From NCBI RefSeq assembly GCF_002917095.1, contig NZ_PQGA01000006.1, positions 62,001 to 126,000 on the forward strand: a DNA stretch of 64,000 nt, read 5' to 3'. The notes under the pieces are model-generated. The model made no database searches, was not told where the DNA came from, and saw nothing but the letters and a program-made list of their open reading frames with translations. Position 1 is the stretch's first letter. Each line of letters begins with the position of its first letter. This DNA comes from Paraburkholderia eburnea. Its GTDB lineage: Bacteria; Pseudomonadota; Gammaproteobacteria; Burkholderiales; Burkholderiaceae. This document shows positions 36,616 to 45,400 of the stretch, in pieces. The translations under genes were made by a program, and so were the position numbers.

Positions 36616-37527
36616 TTAAGCCGCGCGCGCGACACGCACCGCCTTGAAGCTGCTCGCCACGCTCTGCGCGAGCACGGCGAGCGCCGATTCCATCTTGCCG
36701 ATCGCGCGCGAGCGCACGACCCACACGGCGATTTCCGGCTTGAAATCGCTCACCTGCACGATATCGAGCGCGTCGGCCCAGGCGCTCGCCGCCACCAGCG
36801 GCTGCGGCACGAGACCCAGCCCCACGCCATCGGCGACCAGCCCCAGTTGCAGTTCGGTGCCCAGCGTTTCGAGGTTGAGCTTGAGCGAATGTCCCTGCGC
36901 GGCGAGCGCGTGCTGAAGCCCCGCACGAAAACCGCAGCCATCGGGATTGAGCACCCAGCCGTGCGCCTGGCATTCCGCCAGCGTATGCGCGCGCCGCTTG
37001 AGCAGCCCCTTCTTCGCCACGATAGCCAGCTTGAGCGAGCCGAGCGATTCGCCCGCCAGCGCCTCCGGCAGCGTGCGATTGGCGGGCAGCAGCGCAACGG
37101 CGGCGTCGAGTTCGCCGTCTTCCACCTTCTGCAGCAGCGGCGCGCCCCAGCCCGTCGTCACGCGCGCCTGGAGTTCCGGATGCGCCTGGCGCAGCATCTG
37201 GAGCGCGTCGAGCATGGCGATATCGGCGACCGTCTGCGCGACGCCCAGGCGCAGCACGCCCGCCAGCGGCGCGCCGTCGTTGACGAGCTGGCGCAGCGCC
37301 TCCATTTCGGAGAGGATCGCGCGGCACTGGTCGTATACGGCGCGGCCCATCGGCGTGGTGCGCAGGGGCTTGGTGTTGCGGTCGAGCAATTCGACGCCCA
37401 GCGCTTCCTCGAAGTTCTGGATGCGCCGCGTGACGGCGGGCTGCGTGAGGTCGAGCCCCGCAGCCGCCTGGCTCAGCGACGCGCTGCGCACGACCGCGAC
37501 AAAGGCTTCGATTTCGTCGAGTTTCAT
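36616..37527 (-). CDS. LysR-family transcriptional regulator
   Basis: The 303-residue protein has a LysR helix-turn-helix (FVAVVRSASLSQAAAGLDLTQPAVTRRIQNFEEALG) and an effector-binding domain with VADGVGLGLVPQPLV. It is divergent from the orphan sulfonate-binding protein gene at 37733 and lies at the centre of the sulfur island, so it is the likely local regulator of sulfonate genes, acting as CysB/Cbl do elsewhere. The 205-base region upstream contains a tandem ATTTGCAT repeat. Confidence 0.88.
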   Translation of the reverse strand: MKLDEIEAFVAVVRSASLSQAAAGLDLTQPAVTRRIQNFEEALGVELLDRNTKPLRTTPMGRAVYDQCRAILSEMEALRQLVNDGAPLAGVLRLGVAQTVADIAMLDALQMLRQAHPELQARVTTGWGAPLLQKVEDGELDAAVALLPANRTLPEALAGESLGSLKLAIVAKKGLLKRRAHTLAECQAHGWVLNPDGCGFRAGLQHALAAQGHSLKLNLETLGTELQLGLVADGVGLGLVPQPLVAASAWADALDIVQVSDFKPEIAVWVVRSRAIGKMESALAVLAQSVASSFKAVRVARAA

Positions 37528-37642
37528 GAGTTTTTCTGGCTACAAACCGGGATGGATTCGATCGTCGCGACATGCCGTGCACCGCGAACGGTCGCCCAGC
37601 TTAGCGCCATTACGGTCCTGCGTTCAAGCCTTGCTATTTCAC

Positions 37643-37658
37643 ATTTGCATATTTGCAT
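37643..37658. promoter_or_regulatory. Tandem ATTTGCAT repeat in LysR divergent promoter
   Basis: ATTTGCAT occurs twice head to tail (37643-37650, 37651-37658) midway between the LysR gene and the binding-protein gene. It is a candidate site for the LysR protein; the sequence alone does not prove it. Confidence 0.4.
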
Positions 37659-37732
37659 GGAAGAACAATGCGTTTGCCTTATGGTGACGCGCTCCGTATC
37701 GTGTGCATTTGCCTTCGATTGAGGATCTTTCA

Positions 37733-38713
37733 ATGCGTCGTCCCGCCGCCCGCACTGCTTCACGTCCGACCAGGCCGCAACCCAGGCTGCAATCTCTGTC
37801 GCGCGCGCTGCTCGCGTTTGCCGCCGCGCTGCCGCTGTGCGTGAGCGCGGCCACGCTCAAGGTCGGCGATCAGCAATTGCAGACGCGCGGCATTCTCGAA
37901 GCGTCAGGGCAGCTCAAGGACGTGCCCTACGAGATCCAGTGGTTCAACTTCCCGGCGGCGCAGCCGCTGGGCGAAGCGCTCAATGCGGGCGCCATCGACG
38001 TAGGCGGTCTGGGCGACGCGCCGCTCATCTTCGCCTACGCGGCGGGCGCGAAAATCCGCGCGGTGTCGGCGGTGCGATACACGCCAGTCGATCTCGCCAT
38101 CGTCGTGCCGGGCAACTCGCCGATCCACAACGCCGCCGATCTCAAGGGCCGCCGCATCGCCACGACGCGCGGCTCGATCGGCCATTACCTCGCGGTCGCC
38201 ACGCTGGAACGCGCGAACCTCAAGCTCACCGACGTGACCTGGTCCTTCATGCAGCCCGCCGATGCCCGCGCCGCGCTCGCCTCGGGCAGCGTCGACGCGT
38301 GGGCCACCTGGGACCCCTACGTTGCGCTCGCCGAGGCGCGCGACCATACGCGCAGCATCGCCAACGGCGTGGGCCTGTCGTCGGGGCTGAGCTTCGAGGC
38401 GGCCACCGATACCGCGATCCGCGACAAGCACGCCGAACTGGCCGACTTCCTGCGCCGCGTCGCGGCCGCACAGCGTTGGGCGCTCTCCCATCCGGCCGAA
38501 GTCGCGGCGATCCAGTCGAAGGTCACGGGCCTGCCCGCCGACGTGCTCACCACCGTTTATCAACGCGGGCAGTGGCATCCGGTGCCGATCGACGACGGCG
38601 TGATCGCCGAGCAGCAGCGCACCGCCGATCTCTATCACCGCGCGGAGGTGATCCGCACCCGTCTGGACGTCGCGCCGAGCTTCGACAAACAGTTCTCAAG
38701 CGCCGCGCCGTAA
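37733..38713 (+). CDS. Orphan sulfonate-type ABC substrate-binding protein
   Basis: The 326-residue secreted protein has a long basic N-terminus and a hydrophobic core ending near CVSAATLKVG. Its SsuA-type fold includes VPYEIQWFNFPAAQPLGEALNAGAIDVGGLGDAPLIFAYA, NAADLKGRRIATTRGSIGHYLAVATLE and SGSVDAWATWDPYVALAEA. I start at the ATG at 37733 with GAGG upstream. No permease or ATPase gene follows; a flavoprotein and an SsuD paralogue do. It must share a transporter, perhaps the one at 42255-44122. Confidence 0.87.
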   Translation: MRRPAARTASRPTRPQPRLQSLSRALLAFAAALPLCVSAATLKVGDQQLQTRGILEASGQLKDVPYEIQWFNFPAAQPLGEALNAGAIDVGGLGDAPLIFAYAAGAKIRAVSAVRYTPVDLAIVVPGNSPIHNAADLKGRRIATTRGSIGHYLAVATLERANLKLTDVTWSFMQPADARAALASGSVDAWATWDPYVALAEARDHTRSIANGVGLSSGLSFEAATDTAIRDKHAELADFLRRVAAAQRWALSHPAEVAAIQSKVTGLPADVLTTVYQRGQWHPVPIDDGVIAEQQRTADLYHRAEVIRTRLDVAPSFDKQFSSAAP

Positions 38714-38752
38714 AGGTTTCCGTCTCTTTCCGAATCGCTCCGAACGACGCCC

Positions 38753-40000
38753 ATGACACACCGACTGCCCGATAACGTCCTCGCCGACGCACAAACCGAT
38801 GCGCAGCGCGATACCGAAGCCTTAAACGCACTCGCCGATCTCGACTCGCCCGCGGCTCACGCATGGCTAGCACAATTGAGCGCCGATTTCGCGCGCGGCG
38901 CCGCCGCACTCGACGCGGGCCCGCATTTTCCGCACGACAATCTCGCGCGTTTGCGCCGCGCGGGGCTGCTCGCGCTGACGGTGCCGCGCGCACTCGGCGG
39001 CCACGAAGCCACGCTCGCGCAAACGCTGCGCGTGGTGCGAGCCATTGCACGCGGCGAGCCGTCCACGGCGCTCATCTTCGTCATGCAGTGCCTCTACCAT
39101 CTGCGCCTGCAGGCCAATCCGCACTGGAGCGCCGCGCTCAAGGAGCGCGTGGCGCGCGACGCCGTCGAACATGGCGCGCTCATCAACTCCCTGCGCGTCG
39201 AGCCGGAACTCGGCTCGCCCTCGCGCGGCGGACTGCCGGCGACGGTGGGCCGCCAGGACGGCGCGCGCTGGATCCTCAACGGCCGCAAGCTCTATTCGAC
39301 CGGCAGTCCCGGACTCACCTGGTTCGCGGTCTGGGGCCGCACCGATGAAGCCGAGCCGCGCGTCGGCACCTGGCTCGTGCATCGCGACTCGCCCGGCATC
39401 CGCTTCGGCAAGCCCTGGAATCATCTGGGCATGCGCGCGACGGGCAGCCATGAGGTGATCTTCGAGAACGTCGAAGTTCCCTTCGAACAGGCCGTCGATC
39501 TGCAGGCGCCCGGCCCCGCCAACGGCATGGACCCGGAAACCGCCGTCTGGATGAACGTGCTGCTGCCCGCCATCTACGACGGCGTGGCGCGCGCCGCGCG
39601 CGACTGGTTCGTGCAATGGGCCGCGAACCGCGTGCCCTCGGGCCTGAACGCGCCGCTTGCCAGCCTCGACAGCTTTCAGCAGACCGTGGGCCGCATTGAC
39701 GCGCTGCTGCTCGCCAATCGCGTGCTGCTCGACGCGGGCGCAAGCGGCAGCGTCGCGGCCGGCGAGGCGCAGACGCTCAAGTATCTGGTCAGCCGTCACG
39801 CGATCGACGCGGTCGAAATCGCGCTTGAAGCCAGCAGCAATCCCGGCCTGAGCCGCGACAACGCACTGGAGCGGCACTACCGCGACGTGCTGTGCGCGCG
39901 CATCCATACGCCGCAGAACGACATCGTGCTCGGCAACCTGGGGCGCGCGGCCTTTGCGTCGTTCGTCACCGCCAGCGACAACCCTTCCCGCGATCGATAA
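38753..40000 (+). CDS. Acyl-CoA-dehydrogenase-fold flavoprotein
   Basis: The 415-residue protein has the acyl-CoA dehydrogenase fold: RRAGLLALTVPRALGGHEATLAQTLRVVRAIARGEPSTALIF in the N-terminal helical domain, WILNGRKLYSTGSPGLTWFAVWG in the middle barrel and MRATGSHEVIFENVEVP before the C-terminal helices. Such proteins in sulfonate operons may act as oxygenases, dehydrogenases or desulfinases. It has the same length as the flavoprotein at 29820 but a clearly different sequence. It lies 39 bases after the orphan binding protein and 12 bases before an SsuD-like gene. Confidence 0.8.
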   Translation: MTHRLPDNVLADAQTDAQRDTEALNALADLDSPAAHAWLAQLSADFARGAAALDAGPHFPHDNLARLRRAGLLALTVPRALGGHEATLAQTLRVVRAIARGEPSTALIFVMQCLYHLRLQANPHWSAALKERVARDAVEHGALINSLRVEPELGSPSRGGLPATVGRQDGARWILNGRKLYSTGSPGLTWFAVWGRTDEAEPRVGTWLVHRDSPGIRFGKPWNHLGMRATGSHEVIFENVEVPFEQAVDLQAPGPANGMDPETAVWMNVLLPAIYDGVARAARDWFVQWAANRVPSGLNAPLASLDSFQQTVGRIDALLLANRVLLDAGASGSVAAGEAQTLKYLVSRHAIDAVEIALEASSNPGLSRDNALERHYRDVLCARIHTPQNDIVLGNLGRAAFASFVTASDNPSRDR

Positions 40001-40012
40001 AGGAGTCTCGCC

Positions 40013-41110
40013 ATGAGCGTCGAATTCATCGGCTACGTCAGTCATCAGGAGTCCAGTGAAATCCATCTGCCCGAAGGCGCGGCGGTCAATCCGCCGTGGA
40101 TCGCCGCCGTCGCGCAGGCGCACGAATACGGCGGCTTCGACCGTGTCCTGATCGCCCATTCGAGCGCCTCGCCCGACGGCCTGCAGATCGCCTCGTTCGT
40201 CGCGCAGCAGACGCGCAATCTGGGCATCCTGCTCGCGCACCGGCCCGGCTTCACCGCGCCGACACTGGCCGCACGTCAACTGGCGACGCTCGATCATTTC
40301 AGCGCGGGCCGCGCGGCCGTGCACATCATTTCCGGCGGCGACGATATCGAGCAGCAGCGCGACGGCGACTGGCTCAGCCACGACGAACGCTATCGCCGCA
40401 CCGATGAATACCTCGACATTGTCAAGCGTGCCTGGACCAGCGATACGCCGTTCGATCACGAAGGCGCGTTCTATTGCGTCGCCGGTCATCGCTCGCAGGT
40501 CAGGCCGTTGCAGCAGCCGCATCTGCCGGTGTATTTCGGCGGCTCGTCGGAGGCGGCCATCGCCGTGGCGGCCAAGCACGCCGATGTGTTCGCGCTGTGG
40601 GGCGAGTCGCTTGACGCCGTGCGCGAGACCATCGCGCGCGTGCGTGCCGCCGCGGCCCTGCATGGACGCGCGGAACACATCCGCTTCAGCCTGTCGCTGC
40701 GGCCGATTCTCGCCGCCAGCGAAGATGCCGCGTGGGCGCGCGCCGAGTCCATTCTCGCCAAAGCGCAGGATGTGGTTGCGCGCTCGCCCAATTTCACGCG
40801 CCGCCCGAAGGAGCCGCAGAACATCGGCTCGCAGCGCCTGCTGGCGGAGGCCGCCAAAGGCAATGTCGTCGATACGCGGCTGTGGACCGGCATCACGGCG
40901 CTCACGCGGGCGGCTGGCAATTCCACGGCACTCGTCGGCACGCCGCAACAAGTGGCCGATGCGCTGCTCGAATATCGCAAGCTTGGCGTCTCGACGTTCC
41001 TGATTCGCGGCTTCGATCCGCTGGAAGATGCGCTCGCCTATGGCCGCGATCTGCTGCCGCTCGTGCGCGCCGCCGTCGCAAAAGAAGAGGCCGCGCGGCG
41101 GGCCGCTTGA
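40013..41110 (+). CDS. SsuD-like FMNH2-dependent monooxygenase (paralogue)
   Basis: This 365-residue luciferase-fold enzyme is clearly homologous over its whole length to the protein encoded at 32390: MSVEFIG start, HRPGFTAPTLAARQLATLDHFSAGR, GDWLSHDERYRRTDEYL, LPVYFGGSSEAAI, STFLIRGFDPLEDAL. It has a good ribosome-binding site (AAGGAG) just upstream. The two paralogues are associated with different binding proteins and flavoproteins, so they probably handle different sulfonates. It ends 62 bases before the convergent binding-protein gene at 41173. Confidence 0.85.
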   Translation: MSVEFIGYVSHQESSEIHLPEGAAVNPPWIAAVAQAHEYGGFDRVLIAHSSASPDGLQIASFVAQQTRNLGILLAHRPGFTAPTLAARQLATLDHFSAGRAAVHIISGGDDIEQQRDGDWLSHDERYRRTDEYLDIVKRAWTSDTPFDHEGAFYCVAGHRSQVRPLQQPHLPVYFGGSSEAAIAVAAKHADVFALWGESLDAVRETIARVRAAAALHGRAEHIRFSLSLRPILAASEDAAWARAESILAKAQDVVARSPNFTRRPKEPQNIGSQRLLAEAAKGNVVDTRLWTGITALTRAAGNSTALVGTPQQVADALLEYRKLGVSTFLIRGFDPLEDALAYGRDLLPLVRAAVAKEEAARRAA

Positions 41111-41172
41111 GGTTGCGCCCGAGGTTTCAGGCGTGACGCGCACTGCCGCGCCCGTGAAGGCGCGGCAGCATC

Positions 41173-42216
41173 TCAGGCCAGCACGTCGGCGAACACGCGC
41201 GACGCAAAGCGATTCGAGTCGGTGCTTGCGTTGACCACGCCGACCGTCTTGAGATCGTCGGCGTACAGGGCGATCTCCTTGCGGAACGCATCGCCCACCG
41301 GATGATGGCGATCCGTGTGGCTCTTGAGCATCGCCGTGAGCTGGCCCACGTCCGCGTTCGGGGCATAGGCCGAGAAAATCCTGGCGGCGGCGTCCGGATG
41401 GTCGGCGGTCCATTCGGTCGCTTCGAGCAGCGCGGCCGTGAGCGCCTGCGCCGTCGCGCGATCCTTGCGCACCAGCGTGCCGCGCACGCCCAGCACGCAG
41501 CACACGCGGTTCGCGTAATCGCCGCACAGATTGTTCGACACCTCGTAGAGATGGTCCGATTCGCGCAGCGTCCAGATGGTCGGGTCGCCGTCCGCAATCG
41601 CCTGCACTTCGCCTTTCTTGAGCGCCTCGCCTAGCAGATTGGCCGGATATTGCCGCCAACGCACGTCCGCATCCGGATCGATGCCGAGCTTTTTGAGTGT
41701 GATCGCGAAGAAGTTCTTCGCCGGGCTGGCCATATCGCTCACGCCCACCGTGCGGCCCTTGAGTCCCGCCAGATCGACGATGCCCGAGCTTTTCGTGGCC
41801 AGCAGGCGCATGCAGCCGCCGTGGATGCCCGCCGTGAGCTTGACGTCGAAACCCTGCTCCAGCGGCTTGATCCAGCGCAGCGCCATGCCGACGCCCGCAT
41901 CCGATTTGCCGGTGGCGATGGCCTCCAGCAGCTGATCGGTCGAGCCTGCGAAGTTGACGAGTTCGACGTCCAGCCCACGCTTGCGAAAGAAGCCCTGGGT
42001 GAGCGCGACCGGAACCGGGGCCGTGCAGATCGCCCCCGCATTCCATGAGAGTTTGAGCGCTTTGGCGCCTTCGTCGGCCAGGGCGCGGGTCGCCGGCAGG
42101 CCGAAGGAAAGGCCGCCGAATGCGGCGGCGCCCGTGGCGAGCGCGGCTTTGCGCAACCAGTCGCGGCGTTGCGGGGAAGATGGCGCGGCCGGTACGTTAG
42201 CGTCGAATGCAGTCAT
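41173..42216 (-). CDS. ABC substrate-binding protein (NMT1/SsuA-like, Tat signal)
   Basis: The 347-residue protein has a twin-arginine-type signal (PQRRDWLRKAALATGAAAFGG). Its binding fold includes LKLSWNAGAICTAPVPVALTQGFFRKRGLDVELVNFAGSTDQLLEAIATGKSDAGVGMALRWIKPLEQG. Cysteine pairs (RVCCVLGV) occur later. It is the last gene of a minus-strand operon that already contains another binding protein (44146), a permease and an ATPase, so the transporter has two alternative receptors. Confidence 0.87.
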   Translation of the reverse strand: MTAFDANVPAAPSSPQRRDWLRKAALATGAAAFGGLSFGLPATRALADEGAKALKLSWNAGAICTAPVPVALTQGFFRKRGLDVELVNFAGSTDQLLEAIATGKSDAGVGMALRWIKPLEQGFDVKLTAGIHGGCMRLLATKSSGIVDLAGLKGRTVGVSDMASPAKNFFAITLKKLGIDPDADVRWRQYPANLLGEALKKGEVQAIADGDPTIWTLRESDHLYEVSNNLCGDYANRVCCVLGVRGTLVRKDRATAQALTAALLEATEWTADHPDAAARIFSAYAPNADVGQLTAMLKSHTDRHHPVGDAFRKEIALYADDLKTVGVVNASTDSNRFASRVFADVLA

Positions 42217-42254
42217 CGGTGTGGCGGTTCCGTTGGAGAAGAAAGGGGGCGTGT

Positions 42255-43082
42255 CTAGGCTTCGAGTCCGAGCTGCGCGAGCACCGCTTTGCGCGACTCG
42301 ACCAGGGCGGGATCGTCGCGATGGCGCGGATACGGCGCGTCGTTGCGGACCTCGCTGACGATGCGCGCGGGCCGTGCGCTGAACACCACGACGCGGTTGG
42401 CCATCACGAGCGCCTCCTCGACGTCGTGCGTGACGAACAGCACGGAGAAGCGCTCGCGTTGCCAGAGCGCCACGAGTTCGGCCTGCATACGCATACGGGT
42501 AAGCGAATCGAGCTTGCCGAACGGCTCGTCGAGCGCCAGCAGCGCGGGATCGTTGACGAGGCCGCGCGCGAGCGCCGCGCGTTGCGCCATGCCGCCGGAC
42601 AATTGATGCGGCCACGCCTGAGCGAACTGCGTAAGGCCGACGCGTTCGAGCGCAGCATCGATGCGCGCCTCGACGTCGGCTGCACGCGCGCCGCGCCGCG
42701 CACCTTGCGCTTGCGGTCCGAGCGCGACGTTCTCGCGCACCGTGCGCCAGGGGAACAACGTCGGGTCCTGGAACACCAGCACGCGCGACGGATCGGGCGC
42801 CGCGACCGGCTTGCCGTCGGCTTCGACACTGCCCGTGCGCGGCGTTTCCAGCCCGGCCACGAGCCGCAGCAAGGTGGATTTGCCGCAGCCGCTTGGCCCC
42901 AGCAGCGCGACGAATTCGCCGGGCTGCACGGTGAGGCTCACGTCCTCCAGCACGGGCAGCGTGGCGCCACGCAGCGCAAAGCCGTGGCTCACGTGGCGGA
43001 TATCGACGCGCGCGCCGGTGCGTGGCGCGGCTTTCGAGACTTGATTCGGCGCTTTATTCAGCGTTGCCTGTGCGATCACCAT
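42255..43082 (-). CDS. ABC ATPase, SsuB/TauB-like
   Basis: The 275-residue subunit has Walker A GPSGCGKST, the signature LSGGMAQRAALARGLV, Walker B ALLALDEP and LFVTHDVEEAL. The start ATG at 43082 lies within the permease gene, overlapping it by seven bases, which indicates translational coupling. It is the ATPase of the system whose two binding proteins flank it (41173 and 44146). Confidence 0.9.
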   Translation of the reverse strand: MVIAQATLNKAPNQVSKAAPRTGARVDIRHVSHGFALRGATLPVLEDVSLTVQPGEFVALLGPSGCGKSTLLRLVAGLETPRTGSVEADGKPVAAPDPSRVLVFQDPTLFPWRTVRENVALGPQAQGARRGARAADVEARIDAALERVGLTQFAQAWPHQLSGGMAQRAALARGLVNDPALLALDEPFGKLDSLTRMRMQAELVALWQRERFSVLFVTHDVEEALVMANRVVVFSARPARIVSEVRNDAPYPRHRDDPALVESRKAVLAQLGLEA

Positions 43083-44122
43083 TTGAGCAGCCCCTTTTGC
43101 CAGCCGAGCACGCGATCGCGCACGCGGAACAGCAACGTAATCAGCCCCGAGCACATCAGCGCCATCACCAGCAGGCCCGCGTACATGTTCGAATAGGCGG
43201 CCCAGCCCTGGGCCCATTGCAGATACCAGCCGAGGCCCGCTTTCACGCCCATCATCTCGGCGACGATGAGCACGGAGAACGACGCGCCCAGCCCCATGAA
43301 CAGCCCGACGAAGACCGAAGGCAGCGCGGCCGGAATCGCCACGCGCAGGATCAGGAAGCCGGGACGCGCGCCCAGCGTGCGCGCGACGTCGTAGAACGCC
43401 GGATTCACGCCCGCGACGCCCGACCACGTGAGCACCGCCACCGGAAACGCCGACGCCAGCGCGATCAGAAAGACGCTCGCACTGAAGCTCGACGGGAAAA
43501 AGAAGAACGCCAGCGGCAGCCACGCGGTAGCGGGCAGCGGGCCGACGAGACGCAGCAACGGATGCAGCCAGTAGCCGATCGCGCGCGACCAGCCGATGCT
43601 CACGCCCACCACGAAGCCCGTCGCCGCGCCAATCGCATAGCCATAGGCCAGCAGGCCGAACGAATGGGCGACGCTGGAGGCCAGGCGCGCGTAATCGTCG
43701 AAGAACACCGCGATCAGCGCCTCAGGCGGCGCGAAAAACGGGCGCGGCAGCCATTCGAGCTTGGCGGTGGCGATCTCCCACGCGCTCACGCCCAACGCGA
43801 GCGCGAGCAGCCACGGTCCCGCCGCGCGCCAGCCGCGTGGAGTTCCGGATTGCGCGCCCTCTTCCGCCGCTACAGGCCGCTTCACGCGCAACGCAAGCGC
43901 GATGAAAAACGCCAGGGCCGCGAGCAGGAGTTCGAGCGCGAACAACGCATCGGCATGCGGCCAGTCATCGAGACTCGGCCAGCCGCGCGTGAGCGCCGCT
44001 GCACCCAGCCAGGCGAGCGCGGCCAGCCCGCTCACCAGACCGCGCGCGACGTCGCCACTGGGCGGCGCTTGCCGCTCGACGTTTGGCAGCGCCTGGGCAG
44101 ACGCTTCTGCTTGAATTGACAT
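43076..44122 (-). CDS. ABC permease, SsuC-like with N-terminal membrane extension
   Basis: The 348-residue permease is longer than the usual 250-280. About 100 residues at the N-terminus contain two additional hydrophobic segments (GLVSGLAALAWLGAAALT and ALFALELLLAALAFFIALAL) before the normal six-helix domain. That domain has the EAA loop (DVARTLGARPGFLILRVAIPAALPSVFVGLFMGLGASFSVLIVAE). It lies between a binding-protein gene and its ATPase gene. The role of the extra helices is unknown. Confidence 0.87.
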   Translation of the reverse strand: MSIQAEASAQALPNVERQAPPSGDVARGLVSGLAALAWLGAAALTRGWPSLDDWPHADALFALELLLAALAFFIALALRVKRPVAAEEGAQSGTPRGWRAAGPWLLALALGVSAWEIATAKLEWLPRPFFAPPEALIAVFFDDYARLASSVAHSFGLLAYGYAIGAATGFVVGVSIGWSRAIGYWLHPLLRLVGPLPATAWLPLAFFFFPSSFSASVFLIALASAFPVAVLTWSGVAGVNPAFYDVARTLGARPGFLILRVAIPAALPSVFVGLFMGLGASFSVLIVAEMMGVKAGLGWYLQWAQGWAAYSNMYAGLLVMALMCSGLITLLFRVRDRVLGWQKGLLKW

Positions 44123-44145
44123 GAATACGGACTCCGAATGATCGA

Positions 44146-45141
44146 TCAGGCGACGCCGATGTGCGTATCGGCCAGCGCCGCCACGTCGAGCGCGCGTGGC
44201 AGGATGCCGTCTCGCACGGCGGCATCGGCGACTTTTTGCAGCGTGGCGATATCCGCCGCCGTGACGAAGCGTTGCCGGAGCGCCGAACGCTGCGTGATGG
44301 TCAGCGCCGCGTCGGGCGTGGTACGCGTGAGCTTGCCGTAGACCTGGGCGTAAGCCTGCGGATGGGCCAGTGCCCAGTCGCCCGCGCGTTGCAGGCGCAG
44401 CAGCACGTCGGCGATGGCCGCGCGCTTGAGCGTATTGGCGTGGGCCGCGCCCGACGCGGTAATGAAACCGAGTCCGCTATTGATGCCCGTGCCATCGCGC
44501 AACACGCGCGCACCGCGCGAAATCGCGATGCCGTAGTAGGGATCGAACGTGGCCCACGCTTCGATGGAACCCGACGCAAAGGCGGCGAACGCGTCAACCG
44601 GCAGGATGTAGCGGATCTGGATATCGGAGCGTGCGATGCCCGCTTCGGCGAGCGCGCCATCGAGTTGGTACTCCGAAATACTCCCGCGCGCCGACGACAC
44701 GAATACCGTACGTCCCTTGAGCTTCGCGACGCTGTCGATAGTCGAGTGTTGAGGCACGAGTATGCCTAGCTGGGCTGGCGAACCGACCCGCGTGGCGACG
44801 ATGCGCAGCGACGGATCGCCCGTGGCCGCGGCGAGCACGGGCAGGTCGCCCGCGGGCGCGATATCGACGGCGTTGGCGCGTTGCGCCTCGAACAGCGGCG
44901 CAGCGCCCTGGAAGTTGGCCCAGCGGTACGCGTAGGGCGCGCCTTCCAGCACGCGCGACGCTTCGGCGAGCGCGCGCAGACCGCCCGCCTGGTCGCCCAG
45001 CACGAGCGTGACGCCGGAAAGATCGGGCGAGCCGGCCGCAAACGCCACGCCCGGCAAGCCAAACACAGCGGCAGGCGCTGCGGCCAACGCACCGAGCAGA
45101 CGCCTGCGCAGATGAAACGATGTGATATTGGAGCCTGCCAT
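44146..45141 (-). CDS. ABC substrate-binding protein, sulfonate type
   Basis: The 331-residue secreted protein starts at the ATG at 45141 with GAGGA seven bases upstream. The signal LRRRLLGALAAAPAAVFGLPGVAFAAG is followed by an SsuA-like fold: YAYRWANFQGAAPLFEAQRANAVDIAPAGDLPVLAAATG, VAKLKGRTVFVSSARGSISEYQLDGALAEA, SGSIEAWATFDPYYGIA. It resembles the orphan binding protein at 37733 more than the one at 41173. It heads the minus-strand operon binding protein-permease-ATPase-binding protein. Confidence 0.88.
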   Translation of the reverse strand: MAGSNITSFHLRRRLLGALAAAPAAVFGLPGVAFAAGSPDLSGVTLVLGDQAGGLRALAEASRVLEGAPYAYRWANFQGAAPLFEAQRANAVDIAPAGDLPVLAAATGDPSLRIVATRVGSPAQLGILVPQHSTIDSVAKLKGRTVFVSSARGSISEYQLDGALAEAGIARSDIQIRYILPVDAFAAFASGSIEAWATFDPYYGIAISRGARVLRDGTGINSGLGFITASGAAHANTLKRAAIADVLLRLQRAGDWALAHPQAYAQVYGKLTRTTPDAALTITQRSALRQRFVTAADIATLQKVADAAVRDGILPRALDVAALADTHIGVA

Positions 45142-45400
45142 AAGTCCTCGCGAGCGGTATGGAGGCAAGACTAGCGGCGAACTCCGGCACTGTGAATTAT
45201 TCTATTTTTATATGTTTATCTCACAGAATCATTTATCGCTTGCATCTTTTGCCGGGTCGTAAAGCGTGCGGGCTTGTCCGATACCGTCTGGCCGCGCGAA
45301 GCCATCACGCGCGCGTTGTCACCGGCCTGCAATCTGGCCTCGATACGCTAGCGACTCTTCGCTCTTGCGACCCCACGAATATTCGTTGCGCGTGCACACT

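Noticed and set aside
38867..42046. A 1059-codon antisense frame across the flavoprotein and SsuD-like genes
   Set aside because: It crosses several genes with clear domains on the other strand and contains only low-complexity basic sequence.
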